Shown here piece by piece: positions 7,308 through 15,357 of a stretch of DNA of 39,217 nucleotides. Every line of letters begins with the position of its first letter. The stretch's first letter is position 1. A program made the translations under genes and the position numbers. A model generated the notes under the pieces. That model saw nothing but the letters and a program-made list of their open reading frames with translations, did no database searches and was not told the origin of the DNA. Origin of the DNA: an uncultured Anaerobiospirillum sp. (GTDB lineage: Bacteria; Pseudomonadota; Gammaproteobacteria; Enterobacterales; Succinivibrionaceae); assembly GCA_944392765.1 (NCBI GenBank), contig CALXXU010000019.1, positions 1 to 39,217 of the forward strand, in the 5' to 3' direction.

Positions 7308-8876
7308 ATGGCAAAATTTTCCCCAGCTGATCTGCCCAAGCTGAGCGCCCAACGCGTCAAGCGCAGCGACGGCAGCTACTCCTGCTCGATTCGCAGTAAA
7401 GACGCATACAACCGCCTCGTCACGGTCGGCCATGTCAGAGACAAAAAAGAATTTGGCCCCATCGACTTCACCCCAAACTTCCTGGAGCAGTACCCCCAGC
7501 TCAAGCAGCTCACAGTGGTGCGCATGGAAGATCGCAGCATCACCTACTTGCCAAAAGAGGATGAGCCAACTAAGACCACTCCAGCTCAACAGGCGCGCCA
7601 AACCACTATGACTGCTTCCAGCAAAACTAAGACAGCTTCCAGCAAAGCCCGGCCAACCAAGGTGCAGCCTGCCAATGACCAGATAGTCGAACCCGGTAAT
7701 TACTTTGAACGCTCCGAGTTCGACGTGCTGCTGCAAGAAATGCTGGGGCAATCGATCCTAAACGAGATGGATCGCAAGTCAGGTCGCACCGCAGAGCCTC
7801 GTTTGGGTCAAGGCAACGCTCTGTTTGGTCATGACCATGCCCAGGAGCAGGTGCAACAAGCTCTGTTCCAGCTGACTTCAGAAGACTACACTAAGAATTT
7901 ATTCCAAGCTAGCAACAAAAAGGCCGCGCGCGAGCTGACCTTTGGCTCTGACTTGGCCAATTGCCCTAAATTAAGCAAGAACAGCCTCCAGCTCTTCACG
8001 GTCGACCTCAAAGAGTTCTCAGAGCTTAAGCCGACCTATTTGGGGCAAGGTGAAATGGCTGACGGTGAAATTCCTGAGCACCTCGTGATCTTAACGGATC
8101 CCCACACCCGCTGCGTGCGCTACTTTGGCCCGTCCCCATGCGCGATGACTGAAACCCAACAGTTCGTGGCGGTAGCCGATCAAGTGACCAACTTCATTGC
8201 ACAAGCACGCGAACTTAAGTTAAGTGCAGTCAACCAAGTCAAGCCGCTTATCACTTACGATCAGCAGCTTAATGATCCTGCCACTCTGGAACCTCTCACG
8301 GCGGCAGGCTACGACGTGCTCGCCCGCTTAACTAACGACTCGCCGCTTGGAACTATGGCTATTAATGCCGTCATTAACCGGAAAATGCACCAGGGCAAGG
8401 GCAAGAAGTACCCCGACTTCATGAACATTTCCCATATGGCGGTACCTAAGGCGCAGTGCCCGGTTCTGAGCACCGGCCAAACCCTGAACCTGCACGTTTT
8501 CGTCATGCCGCAGTTCTTTGAGCTACCGGAGACGCATGTCTTTAGCATGGCCGATCTCGACGTGCCGCAACGTATCTCTGCGGCTCAACGCCCTAAACTG
8601 CGTGAGCAGGCTTTTCGCAAATGGTGTTACGTCTTAGCTACGACCACTTCACTTGACGTTGCCACCATGCTCAACGCCTACTGGGAGCGCGTCACGCTCA
8701 TCGATGAGTTAAACGATTACCAAGGGGAGTTGAAGTCCACGCTATCCGAGCCAATCGATGGTTCGACCTTCATGGGCTGCCTCTTTTGCATGTTCCAAAG
8801 CCATAGCGTCGAGGTAGACATGCCTGATCTCCACGATCTGGCCTCCATGCTCTTCGGCCAATTCAACCCATTCTAA
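7308..8876 (+). CDS. Transposase-like paralogue, 522 aa, two acidic positions kept
   Basis: ATG with AGGAG seven bases upstream. Residues ~8-82 are the N-terminal beta module (LSAQRVKRSDGSYSC, EFGPIDF, YPQLKQLTVV). A Ser/Thr/Lys-rich linker (85-125) leads to the C-terminal region: FTVDLKEF (Asp233), LVILTD, PLITYDQQLNDP (Asp318), GYDVLARL, LHVFV, YVLATTTSLDVATMLNAYWERV, then TFMGCLF. The order matches IS4/IS1634-type DDE transposases (DxT strand, D-x-G strand, TT..LS..E...Y..RW.IE, final small-residue helix). However, the canonical IE after Y..R is not clearly present; the nearest acidic residues are shifted by one or two positions. The central all-alpha insertion expected in a full transposase appears short or missing. 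It is probably translationally linked to the transporter upstream. Function unknown. Confidence 0.75.
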   Translation: MAKFSPADLPKLSAQRVKRSDGSYSCSIRSKDAYNRLVTVGHVRDKKEFGPIDFTPNFLEQYPQLKQLTVVRMEDRSITYLPKEDEPTKTTPAQQARQTTMTASSKTKTASSKARPTKVQPANDQIVEPGNYFERSEFDVLLQEMLGQSILNEMDRKSGRTAEPRLGQGNALFGHDHAQEQVQQALFQLTSEDYTKNLFQASNKKAARELTFGSDLANCPKLSKNSLQLFTVDLKEFSELKPTYLGQGEMADGEIPEHLVILTDPHTRCVRYFGPSPCAMTETQQFVAVADQVTNFIAQARELKLSAVNQVKPLITYDQQLNDPATLEPLTAAGYDVLARLTNDSPLGTMAINAVINRKMHQGKGKKYPDFMNISHMAVPKAQCPVLSTGQTLNLHVFVMPQFFELPETHVFSMADLDVPQRISAAQRPKLREQAFRKWCYVLATTTSLDVATMLNAYWERVTLIDELNDYQGELKSTLSEPIDGSTFMGCLFCMFQSHSVEVDMPDLHDLASMLFGQFNPF

Positions 8877-8898
8877 GCATCCCCTTCATCCTTCCTGC

Positions 8899-8936
8899 AC
8901 CAGCGACACACGGGCGCATCGCCCTGAGTCGCTGGT
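8899..8936 (+). other. Long nested hairpin after the 522-aa gene
   Basis: ACCAGCGAC (8899-8907) pairs with GTCGCTGGT (8928-8936), and inside it GGGCG-cat-CGCCC (8912-8924) forms a second stem. It lies 22 bases after the stop at 8876. There is no T-run behind it, so it may protect a 3' end or act with Rho rather than being an intrinsic terminator. Confidence 0.5.
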
Positions 8937-9163
8937 CCTCCCCCATCCTGACAACACGCATCTCGACCTTCCTTCACCGTTGACAGCGCCCCAGCACCTA
9001 GCATGCTAAAATTTTAAGCTGTCATAGCGGTCTCAGACGCAGGGATGACGCCAATTCCTTTCTCTTAGAGACTTCTTGTCACCACATCCTCAGATAAAAT
9101 GCCCCTTATATTGCGCTTTGCTGGTAAACTAAGAGCCAATCAGGTCTTTTAGAGGAATTTGCT

Positions 9164-11911
9164 GTGAGCAAAAAGGAACATGCGTTAGCAGGGTTACAAC
9201 TGCCTGAGTTGGTGATACAGCGACAGGGCAAGTCGCGCTACCAAGTACGCTGCCAACTTGAAGAGGGCGCAAATCTCACAATAGTCGGCCGTGTTTTTGA
9301 CGATCAAGAATTTGGTCCTATCAGCTTCCGCATGGACTTCGTAGAGCGCTTTCCCCAGCTTAAAGAGGTCACCATCATCCGCAAAGACGATGGCAGCTTG
9401 GTGTACCTCAAAGACACCAGCGCACAGCCTCCATGCTTAGATGGGCGCGGGCGCTACCTTGAGACTGCTGCCAAGTCGCAGGCTCCAGCAGCCGCACCTC
9501 AAGCTGCCGCCCCAGCTCAGGCCCCAGCCACCGCTCCAGCAGCTTCCGCTCAGGAACCAAGCGCTCAGACTGTTACGGCCCAAGCAACCGCAACTGCGAG
9601 CGCCGCTCCAGCAGCTCCCGCTGCAAATATGGCCGCTGTCTTAGGGCGCATCTGGCTCAAACTCGACGCCTTACGCTTTAGCCCTGAGGATAAGATTAAG
9701 CTCATGGCCTTAGCCCAGGAATATTGCCAAGCCGATATGGACGACGCTGCAATCTGGAAGGTCTTCAGCGAAGGCCCTCTGAGCACGCTGTTCCTCAATC
9801 ATATCGACCAGAATGCGCGCATCCTCTGCGCCGACTTATTCTGCTTGATTGGAGCTGAAACTCAACCAAGCTCTGCCCCAGCTCAAACTCAAGTGGCCGC
9901 AACTACTCCAGAGCCTGCAGTGGCTGCTGCTGCTGAGAGTGCAGCGGCACCTGCTGAAGCCACTGAGAGTGCAGCGGCACCTGCTGAAGCCACTGAGAGT
10001 GCAGCGGCACCTGCTGAAGCTGCTGAGATTGAAACGGCACCTGCTGAAGCCCCTACCACCGAGAATGCAGCGGCTGAAGAGAGCACTGAAGCTAAGCTTG
10101 AAGCGGTGTTAGCGCGCTATGAGCGGCAAATCGACAAATTGGGCTTTACCCCTGAAGATAAGGCCCAGCTCATGGAGCTTGGCCGTGAGCGTTGCCAGGC
10201 CGATATGAACGACGATGATATCTGGCAGCTCTTAAGCGAGGGCCCGCTCAGTACTCTGTTCATGGCGCAAGTCGACCGACAGTTCCTGCCCCCTGCTATT
10301 AATAAGGACGAGCAGCAACTTACGGAAGTGCTTAAGCGCTTTGAGCATCAAATCGATATCTTTGGCTTTGCCCCTGAGGATAAGGCCAAGCTCATGCAGC
10401 TTGGCCACGAGCGCTGCCGGGTGGGCATGACCGACGATGACATCTGGGATCTCTTAAGCAAAGGTCCACTCAGTGAGCTGTACTTGGGTCAGATCGATAA
10501 GCAGTTTGAAGAATGCTGCGATGACTTTTTTGACTCAGATCAGGAAGATGACTCCGATGATGAGGCAGTTCCGGCCAGCGCTGAGGTTCAACCGGCCGCT
10601 CAGGCAGCCACCGCTCAGGCTCCAGCCCCTCAGGCAGCCACCGCTCAGGCTCCAGCCCCTCAGGCAGCCACCGCTCAGACTACAGCCCCTCAGGCAGCAA
10701 CTGCTCAGGCCCCTGCGAGCAAGCCGACCTTCACCTTGGTCGAACCTGAGCCCCAGTTGCAGCCTCAAGATAAAATCACCGCGCAAGCGATCGCTCAGCT
10801 GGAGCAGCGTGCCGCCAAGTATCGCCAAAAGCTCCAAGAAGAAGGCAATAAGCCGGGTATGCACCTAAATAACTACGAGCGCGATAGCAATCCTAAGGTG
10901 CAAGCTGTTTACTACGCGGGCGAGATCAAGAAGTGCACTACGCTCAAACGTAATAGCACGCACCTTTTCACGCTTGACGTCGATGATTTTTCCGATGTTC
11001 CTGAGGAAATGGCTTTATGTGGTGAGCCCTTGCAGGCTCCCGGTGAGGTAGGCGTACCAAAGCGTCTTGCTTTCTTGGTCGATCGTAAGAGCACCAAGCT
11101 GCTCTACATGTCTCCGTGTGAGCACAGCATGTTAGAGCCGCAAGCATTTATGGCCGAAGCCCAAAAGATCACCAAATTTATGGCGCAGGCACGCGGCGTT
11201 TCTGGAGCTGACCTCAACAATCTTAAGCCGCTGATTACTTACGATAATCTCTTCCATAACCTTGATGCCATGCAAACGGTAGTGGACGCCGGTTTTGATT
11301 GCGTTATGCGCCTCCATTTTGCCAGTGACATTGGCAAGGCCGCTATGGACTATGCCATCTCTCAAGGCATGCACCAAGGCAAATTCACTATCAAGGTCGA
11401 TAAATACGAGGGCATGCTCGACACCATGGTGCCGCCTAAGCTCTGCCCAACGATCCAAACGGCCCAGGGCGAGAAAAAGGTTTCCTTGCACGTGTTCCTC
11501 TTGCCAGGCTTCTTAAAAGCGGATCTGGAAGAGCAGCTTAATTTTGCCAGCATCAAGGCTCCTGCCAACCTCAATCGCCTCAGTGCTAAGGAACGCTCTG
11601 AGCTGAGCCAACAGGCCTTTAGACGCTGGGCGATGGTCATCGCTACCACCGATCCGTACCTTTCAGGACAAGACGTCTTGGATGCTTTCTACGAGCGTAC
11701 CGTCAAGCGCGAAGAGCTCGACACGCTGGAGCACCATGAGCTTTCCTATATCTGCTTTGGCCGGGAGCGCAGCACCTTTATGGGGCGCCTCTTTTCAATC
11801 CAGAAAACCGCGCAGCAGCTTATGAATGGAATTCCATTTATGGACCAGCTGATGCCGTTTATGGGAATCCTAAATCAGGCGATCAACAAGGCCATGCCTG
11901 ACTTTCGATAA
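9164..11911 (+). CDS. Transposase-like paralogue, 915 aa, with three inserted helical modules
   Basis: GTG start with AGAGG eight bases upstream; no other start keeps the full N-terminal module (residues ~8-86: LPELVIQRQGKSRYQVRC, EFGPISF, FPQLKEVTII). Three copies of a ~55-residue module follow at roughly 163-218, 316-372 and 386-442. Their consensus is F(S/T/A)PEDK..LM.L..E.C then M.D..IW...S.GPLS.L(F/Y)...ID. They are separated by Ala/Pro/Glu-rich linkers. An acidic patch (DSDQEDDSDDE) and Gln/Ala repeats come next. The C-terminal part (from ~560) is closest to the 522-residue paralogue, with FTLDVDDF (Asp605), PLITYDNLF (Asp694), VIATTDPYLSGQDVLDAFYERT and TFMGRLF. I know no family for the repeated module. 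The gene ends 36 bases before a bidirectional terminator. Confidence 0.75.
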   Translation: MSKKEHALAGLQLPELVIQRQGKSRYQVRCQLEEGANLTIVGRVFDDQEFGPISFRMDFVERFPQLKEVTIIRKDDGSLVYLKDTSAQPPCLDGRGRYLETAAKSQAPAAAPQAAAPAQAPATAPAASAQEPSAQTVTAQATATASAAPAAPAANMAAVLGRIWLKLDALRFSPEDKIKLMALAQEYCQADMDDAAIWKVFSEGPLSTLFLNHIDQNARILCADLFCLIGAETQPSSAPAQTQVAATTPEPAVAAAAESAAAPAEATESAAAPAEATESAAAPAEAAEIETAPAEAPTTENAAAEESTEAKLEAVLARYERQIDKLGFTPEDKAQLMELGRERCQADMNDDDIWQLLSEGPLSTLFMAQVDRQFLPPAINKDEQQLTEVLKRFEHQIDIFGFAPEDKAKLMQLGHERCRVGMTDDDIWDLLSKGPLSELYLGQIDKQFEECCDDFFDSDQEDDSDDEAVPASAEVQPAAQAATAQAPAPQAATAQAPAPQAATAQTTAPQAATAQAPASKPTFTLVEPEPQLQPQDKITAQAIAQLEQRAAKYRQKLQEEGNKPGMHLNNYERDSNPKVQAVYYAGEIKKCTTLKRNSTHLFTLDVDDFSDVPEEMALCGEPLQAPGEVGVPKRLAFLVDRKSTKLLYMSPCEHSMLEPQAFMAEAQKITKFMAQARGVSGADLNNLKPLITYDNLFHNLDAMQTVVDAGFDCVMRLHFASDIGKAAMDYAISQGMHQGKFTIKVDKYEGMLDTMVPPKLCPTIQTAQGEKKVSLHVFLLPGFLKADLEEQLNFASIKAPANLNRLSAKERSELSQQAFRRWAMVIATTDPYLSGQDVLDAFYERTVKREELDTLEHHELSYICFGRERSTFMGRLFSIQKTAQQLMNGIPFMDQLMPFMGILNQAINKAMPDFR
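9938..10030 (+). repeat. 30-bp tandem repeat inside the 915-aa gene
   Basis: Three nearly identical 30-bp units encode ESAAAPAEAT; a fourth, diverged unit (EIETAPAEAP) follows. The unit length is a multiple of three, so copy-number change would lengthen the linker without breaking the frame. Confidence 0.8.
10596..10710 (+). repeat. 30-bp tandem repeat encoding APAPQAATAQ
   Basis: Units encode QAATAQAPAP and close variants about four times, between the helical modules and the transposase-like region of the 915-residue protein. The repeat is in frame and prone to slippage or recombination. Confidence 0.75.
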
Positions 11912-11923
11912 TTGCAAACTATA

Positions 11924-11943
11924 GCCTCAACTTAAGTTGAGGC
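11924..11943. repeat. Perfect 20-bp palindrome
   Basis: GCCTCAACTTAAGTTGAGGC is its own reverse complement. It sits between the stop at 11911 and the bidirectional terminator. It may form part of the transcript end structure or be a protein-binding dyad. Confidence 0.7.
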
Positions 11944-11947
11944 GAGC

Positions 11948-11975
11948 AAAAAAGGCAGCACACGCTGCCTTTTTT
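11948..11975. terminator. Bidirectional intrinsic terminator
   Basis: AAAAAAGGCAGC-acac-GCTGCCTTTTTT: a strong GC stem flanked by A-tract and T-tract. It serves the plus-strand 915-aa gene and the converging minus-strand gene ending at 12023. Confidence 0.9.
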
Positions 11976-12022
11976 CTTCTTGCTATCCTCAAAGCGCTGG
12001 CGCTTTGGTGCCCGGTTGCAGA

Positions 12023-12439
12023 TTAGCTCTTAGGACCAGAGATGGTAAAGGACGAGGACTTGAGGCGCACAAAGGTTACTTCCTCATAGCCGTCCTCATT
12101 TTCCTTAGGCACGTAATCGGTGAACTTGAGATTGGTCTTGATCCAAGCTCGCTTGACTTCATCGGAGTCGCTTGGCTTGAGATCGCAATCATGGTAGATA
12201 AAGACGTCATGGACGTCATTGGCCCCATTTAAGATTACCGGGCCCTCTTCTCCTGGTAAGAAGACATACCAGCCAATAGTGAGCCACTTGGTCTTATCGA
12301 TGCGGGCATTAAAGGCGACCGAGCAGTCTTCGCTGCTCTCGTTTTTGATGTCGACGCGCACGTCCGCCAGCGCTGGACTCAGAGCCCCCAAACAAAACAC
12401 AGGAACTAAGGCCAGGGCAATCTTCTTAACCACGGTCAT
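12023..12439 (-). CDS. Secreted DUF1036-like protein, 138 aa
   Basis: The N-terminus is a typical Sec signal peptide: charged MTVVKK, a hydrophobic core (IALALVPVFCLGALS) and a PALA cleavage site before DVRVD, at about residue 25. The mature ~113 residues contain RVDIKNES..CSVAFNA, then a KWLTIGWYVFLPGEEGPV segment and a later IYHDC. This fits the DUF1036 pattern (N-terminal strand with small polar residues, then W...GW..(L/I).PG). Two Cys of the mature part (in DCSVAF and HDCDLK) could form a disulfide. Role unknown; probably periplasmic. ATG 12439 has TAAGGAGG close upstream. A TATAAT (12472-12477, minus strand) precedes it. Confidence 0.7.
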   Translation of the reverse strand: MTVVKKIALALVPVFCLGALSPALADVRVDIKNESSEDCSVAFNARIDKTKWLTIGWYVFLPGEEGPVILNGANDVHDVFIYHDCDLKPSDSDEVKRAWIKTNLKFTDYVPKENEDGYEEVTFVRLKSSSFTISGPKS

Positions 12440-12471
12440 AACGCCTCCTTACGACACCAAAATCAGGCCTT

Positions 12472-12477
12472 ATTATA
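12472..12477 (-). promoter_or_regulatory. Candidate -10 box for the DUF1036-like gene
   Basis: TATAAT on the minus strand, 33 bases before the ATG at 12439. The -35 region is poor. It lies downstream of the tRNA operon terminator, so the small gene probably has its own promoter. Confidence 0.4.
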
Positions 12478-12504
12478 GCGACTTAAGCGCGATGCTTGGC
12501 CCAA

Positions 12505-12534
12505 AAACACAAAAAGACAGGGTTAACCTGTCTT
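12505..12534 (-). terminator. Intrinsic terminator of the tRNA operon
   Basis: Reading the minus strand, AAGACAGG-ttaac-CCTGTCTT is followed by TTTGTGTTTTTGG. The 8-bp stem starts 9 bases after the CCA end of the last tRNA. Confidence 0.85.
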
Positions 12535-12542
12535 CGTGCTGG

Positions 12543-12618
12543 TGGAGGACGGTGCCAGGGTCGAACTGGCATTTTTTGATTTGCAATCAAACGTAATCAG
12601 CCGTTATACGAACCGTCC
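12543..12618 (-). tRNA. tRNA-Cys (GCA), copy 2
   Basis: 76 nt including an encoded CCA. Acceptor stem GGACGGT/ACCGTCC, anticodon stem TTTGA/TCAAA with loop TTGCAAA (anticodon GCA), and T-arm GCCAG-TTCGACC-CTGGC, discriminator T. It has the same layout as E. coli cysT. It is last in the transcript, identical to the copy at 12743-12818 and offset from it by exactly 200 bp. Confidence 0.95.
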
Positions 12619-12645
12619 AAAAAACCAATTTTTTCTACACTAATT

Positions 12646-12734
12646 TGGTGCGAAAGGTCGGGGTCGAACCGACACGGTTGTCACCAACCGAGGGATTTTA
12701 AGTCCCTTGCGTCTACCAATTTCGCCACTCTCGC
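12646..12734 (-). tRNA. tRNA-Leu (UAA)
   Basis: 89 nt including an encoded CCA. Acceptor GCGAGAG pairs with CTTTCGC (one G-T). Anticodon stem AGGGA/TCCCT holds loop CTTAAAA (anticodon TAA). The long variable arm is typical of class II tRNA-Leu, and the T-arm is GTCGG-TTCGACC-CCGAC. It lies between the two tRNA-Cys genes. In E. coli a Cys-Leu(UAA) pair also occurs (cysT-leuZ). Confidence 0.95.
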
Positions 12735-12742
12735 ATCAAAAG

Positions 12743-12818
12743 TGGAGGACGGTGCCAGGGTCGAACTGGCATTTTTTGATTTGCAATCAAACGTAATCAG
12801 CCGTTATACGAACCGTCC
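12743..12818 (-). tRNA. tRNA-Cys (GCA), copy 1
   Basis: Identical in all 76 positions to the copy at 12543-12618. It is the promoter-proximal gene of the tRNA operon, with its 5' end about 38 bases downstream of the -10 box. Confidence 0.95.
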
Positions 12819-12855
12819 TTGCTGCAAGCACCTTAGCGCGTCGCAACGGTGGTGT

Positions 12856-12884
12856 ATTCTACGCAAGCGCCCTAGGCCTGTCAA
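12856..12884 (-). promoter_or_regulatory. Sigma70 promoter of the Cys-Leu-Cys tRNA operon
   Basis: On the minus strand: TTGACA (12879-12884), a 17-bp spacer and TAGAAT (12856-12861). This is close to the consensus and correctly placed for the tRNA genes. Confidence 0.85.
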
Positions 12885-13435
12885 CACTGTGCCTCGTTTT
12901 TGCCCGCAACTAAAAGCATGCACCACCCCCAAGTTCAGACCTCTTCCCATAAATAAGCGCAAAGCGTCCGCCCGAAGCGGCTTATAAAGCCCACAATTTT
13001 CTTTAGCCACCAAATCTCCCCAATAAATTTGTGCCATCTTAGGGCTTAAGCCCATGTGACTACGGTGGGGCGTGACGCTAGGACAAACACAAGGAAGCTG
13101 TCACTTAATTAATGTCCAAATTTTTGGCAGAAGTGCTGGTACTGGAGGTAGCTGTCAAACTTAACCGTCCGTCTTACCTTTGGGCGGATTGTGTAATTCC
13201 ATCTTTTGCTCTCCTCAGGCCTTATGCAAATTTTTGGACACTTATTTTGTTATAGCTTCCCAATGCATTGGTTTAAGGCAGGCACTCAGCGCAGGTTTAG
13301 AGCGAACGCTCAGCGCAAATTTGTGGCGGGTGCGGCAACAGATTGGGGGCTGCGTCGGGGCTTGCGCTGGGGGCGTGAGCGCACTAAGCTTAGACTTGGT
13401 GTTCCACCTGATTCGGTGTTTCGTAAGGAGCGGTC
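12885..13435. other. Intergenic region between tRNA promoter and xseA
   Basis: Between the divergent tRNA operon and xseA I see no supported gene; the open frames here are short and have no family features. A pair of imperfect inverted words, TGTCCAAATTTTTGGCA (about 13112) and TGCAAATTTTTGGACA (about 13223), lies ~110 bp apart. The xseA promoter should be here but I could not pick one with confidence. Confidence 0.4.
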
Positions 13436-15331
13436 ATGGATCCCAAGACAGATTTAGCAGCCTTTGAGCAAGAAGCCTTGAGCGTCACTCAGGCCTTGGA
13501 TAAGACCAATGCCCAACTCAATCAATTGGGGCGCATCTTGGTGGTCGGTGAGCTCTCGCAACTTACCCAGCGCAACCACTGGTACTTCAGCATCAAAGAT
13601 GAGCAAAGCGTGCTCGATTGCGTGATGTTCGCCCGCCTCACCCAGCAAGTTGAGTTCACCCCAGTGCTGGGCCAAAAGGTGCTGATCGTGGGCACGCCTT
13701 CGATCTACCTTAAAAGCGGCCGCATGCAATTTAAGGTCGAAATGATGCAGCTAGCCGGGCGGGGGCGGATCATGGAAGAGCTCAAAGAGCGCGAGGCTCT
13801 GTTGCGCGCTGAGGGCTGGTTTGACCCAGCACGCAAGCGCCCGCTTCCACGCATCTTCAATCATGTCGGCGTCGTCACCTCATGTGATGGCCGCGTCATC
13901 GATGACATTATCTTCAATGCCACTAGGCGCAATCCTCTGATTCGTCTGACCTTCTTTGATACCTTAGTGCAGGGCCCTACCGCGCCGCAGTCCTTAGTGG
14001 CGGCCTTAAATCGCGCCTATAACATGGCAACTGACGGCGTACTGCCGCCTAATATGCCCGGCAATTACAAGCGCTTTTATATCCAAAGCGGCCAGGTGCA
14101 ACCTAACTTTGACGCCATAATCATTGGGCGCGGCGGCGGCTCCTTTGAGGATTTACTCTGCTTTTCCGACGCCGATGTCGTGCGCATGGTGGGCATGTCG
14201 CCAGTGCCGATCATCTCAGCGGTGGGCCACGATGAGGACCGCCCAATCTGCGATTTGGCGGCGGACATTCGCGTTAGCACCCCAACGGCGGCCGCCGAGC
14301 TTATCACCCCGATTACGCGCTCCCAGATGCTGACCTTCCTCAATCAATTGGTGACCAGGCAGCACGATCTCATGCTCGAGCGCCAAGATGAGCTCAGCGC
14401 GCGCTATGAGGCCTTAACCGAGCGCCTTGATACCAGCTTGCAAGGCTTGTTAGTAAGCCGCATGCACAATGCTGAGATTAAGCTCAACCTCCTGATGCAA
14501 CGTGCTAAGTCTGAGCTTACCTCTCGGCTTGAGTCCTATGAGCAGCGCCTGCTGCGCGCTGAGGGCTGTTTAAAGGAGCACAGTCCCGAACGTCAGACCT
14601 CAAGCCAAGAGCAGCGTTTACAAAGCGCCCTCTATCGCTTAGAGCAGGTTCCGGCAAAGCTTACCGCTCTGAGCACGCAAAACTCGCATTATTGTGACCG
14701 CCTCAATGCCGCCGCCAATGCGCTGAGCGTACGTCTTAACCAGCAGATCACCAATGTCACGACGGTACTGCCTGAGCGCTTAAATCAAGCCTTAGACTAT
14801 CAAGTACTGGCCTGTCGTGAGCGCTGCGCGAGCTTAAGTGCGCAGTTAAACCAGCGCAGTGCCGCCTTGGAGCAGCGCCTCTTAGTGGATTCCACTAAGC
14901 TGCGCTTTGAGCTGATTGCAGGCTTAGAGCGGGGACTGATGCGGGCGCTTGACCGTGCCGAGGCGCGTTGCTCGAGCGAGCTTACCGACAAAGTTCACGC
15001 TTTGATGGAGCAGCGCCTCAAGCACCTTGACCATCAGCTCACCGCCTTAGAGCAGCGCTGTGCCCGCTGCTACGAGCAAAAGCTCGCTCCGGCGCTCACG
15101 GAGCACAACACCAAGCTTGCCGCCTTAACCTCGCAGCTATCCGGCCTCAATCCGCTCTACCAGCTCCAGCGCGGCCTCTCGATCACCACTAAGGATGGCG
15201 TTCATAGCGTCGCCGGGACTGAGCTCAAAGCCGGGGACACTATCGTCACCTTGATGTTAGGTTACGAGGTCACCTCAACTGTCACTCAGGTTCAGGCCTC
15301 GGACAAGCTTAAGCCTGATACCAAGGCCTAG
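13436..15331 (+). CDS. xseA: Exodeoxyribonuclease VII large subunit
   Basis: XseA with XseB small subunits forms a metal-independent single-strand exonuclease that degrades DNA from both ends during repair. Residues ~15-110 are the N-terminal OB-fold (GRILVVGELSQLTQ..HWYFSIKD). The catalytic domain follows, with VGVVTS, IIIGRGGGSFEDLLCF (about residue 231), and SAVGHDEDRPICDLAADIR followed by STPTAAAE (about 260-288). E. coli has VGHETD at the equivalent place, so the Glu is Asp here. The protein has 631 residues against 456 in E. coli; the extra length is a Leu/Gln/Arg-rich region (~300-590) that should form a longer coiled coil, the part that carries XseB in known structures. ATG has AAGGAG 6 bases upstream. 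The gene converges on the next one with 26 bases between stops. Confidence 0.95.
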   Translation: MDPKTDLAAFEQEALSVTQALDKTNAQLNQLGRILVVGELSQLTQRNHWYFSIKDEQSVLDCVMFARLTQQVEFTPVLGQKVLIVGTPSIYLKSGRMQFKVEMMQLAGRGRIMEELKEREALLRAEGWFDPARKRPLPRIFNHVGVVTSCDGRVIDDIIFNATRRNPLIRLTFFDTLVQGPTAPQSLVAALNRAYNMATDGVLPPNMPGNYKRFYIQSGQVQPNFDAIIIGRGGGSFEDLLCFSDADVVRMVGMSPVPIISAVGHDEDRPICDLAADIRVSTPTAAAELITPITRSQMLTFLNQLVTRQHDLMLERQDELSARYEALTERLDTSLQGLLVSRMHNAEIKLNLLMQRAKSELTSRLESYEQRLLRAEGCLKEHSPERQTSSQEQRLQSALYRLEQVPAKLTALSTQNSHYCDRLNAAANALSVRLNQQITNVTTVLPERLNQALDYQVLACRERCASLSAQLNQRSAALEQRLLVDSTKLRFELIAGLERGLMRALDRAEARCSSELTDKVHALMEQRLKHLDHQLTALEQRCARCYEQKLAPALTEHNTKLAALTSQLSGLNPLYQLQRGLSITTKDGVHSVAGTELKAGDTIVTLMLGYEVTSTVTQVQASDKLKPDTKA

Positions 15332-15357
15332 ACCGCTCTTAGCCTCGGTTGGCGGCA

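Noticed and set aside
10473-10868. 131-codon plus-strand frame and opposite-strand frames over the repeats of the 915-aa gene
   Set aside because: Produced by out-of-frame reading of 30-bp repeats; the main frame has clear family domains on both sides.
12742-12987. 81-codon plus-strand frame starting in the tRNA region
   Set aside because: It runs antisense through tRNA-Cys and its promoter; a chance frame.
13112-13239. Imperfect inverted words around TGTCCAAATTTTTGG as ends of a small mobile element
   Set aside because: Only about 14 of 17 positions match, the words are AT-run based and no target duplication is visible.
13180-13467. Short plus-strand frames (95 and 83 codons) before xseA
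   Set aside because: They overlap the xseA start, have no convincing ribosome binding site and no recognisable protein features.
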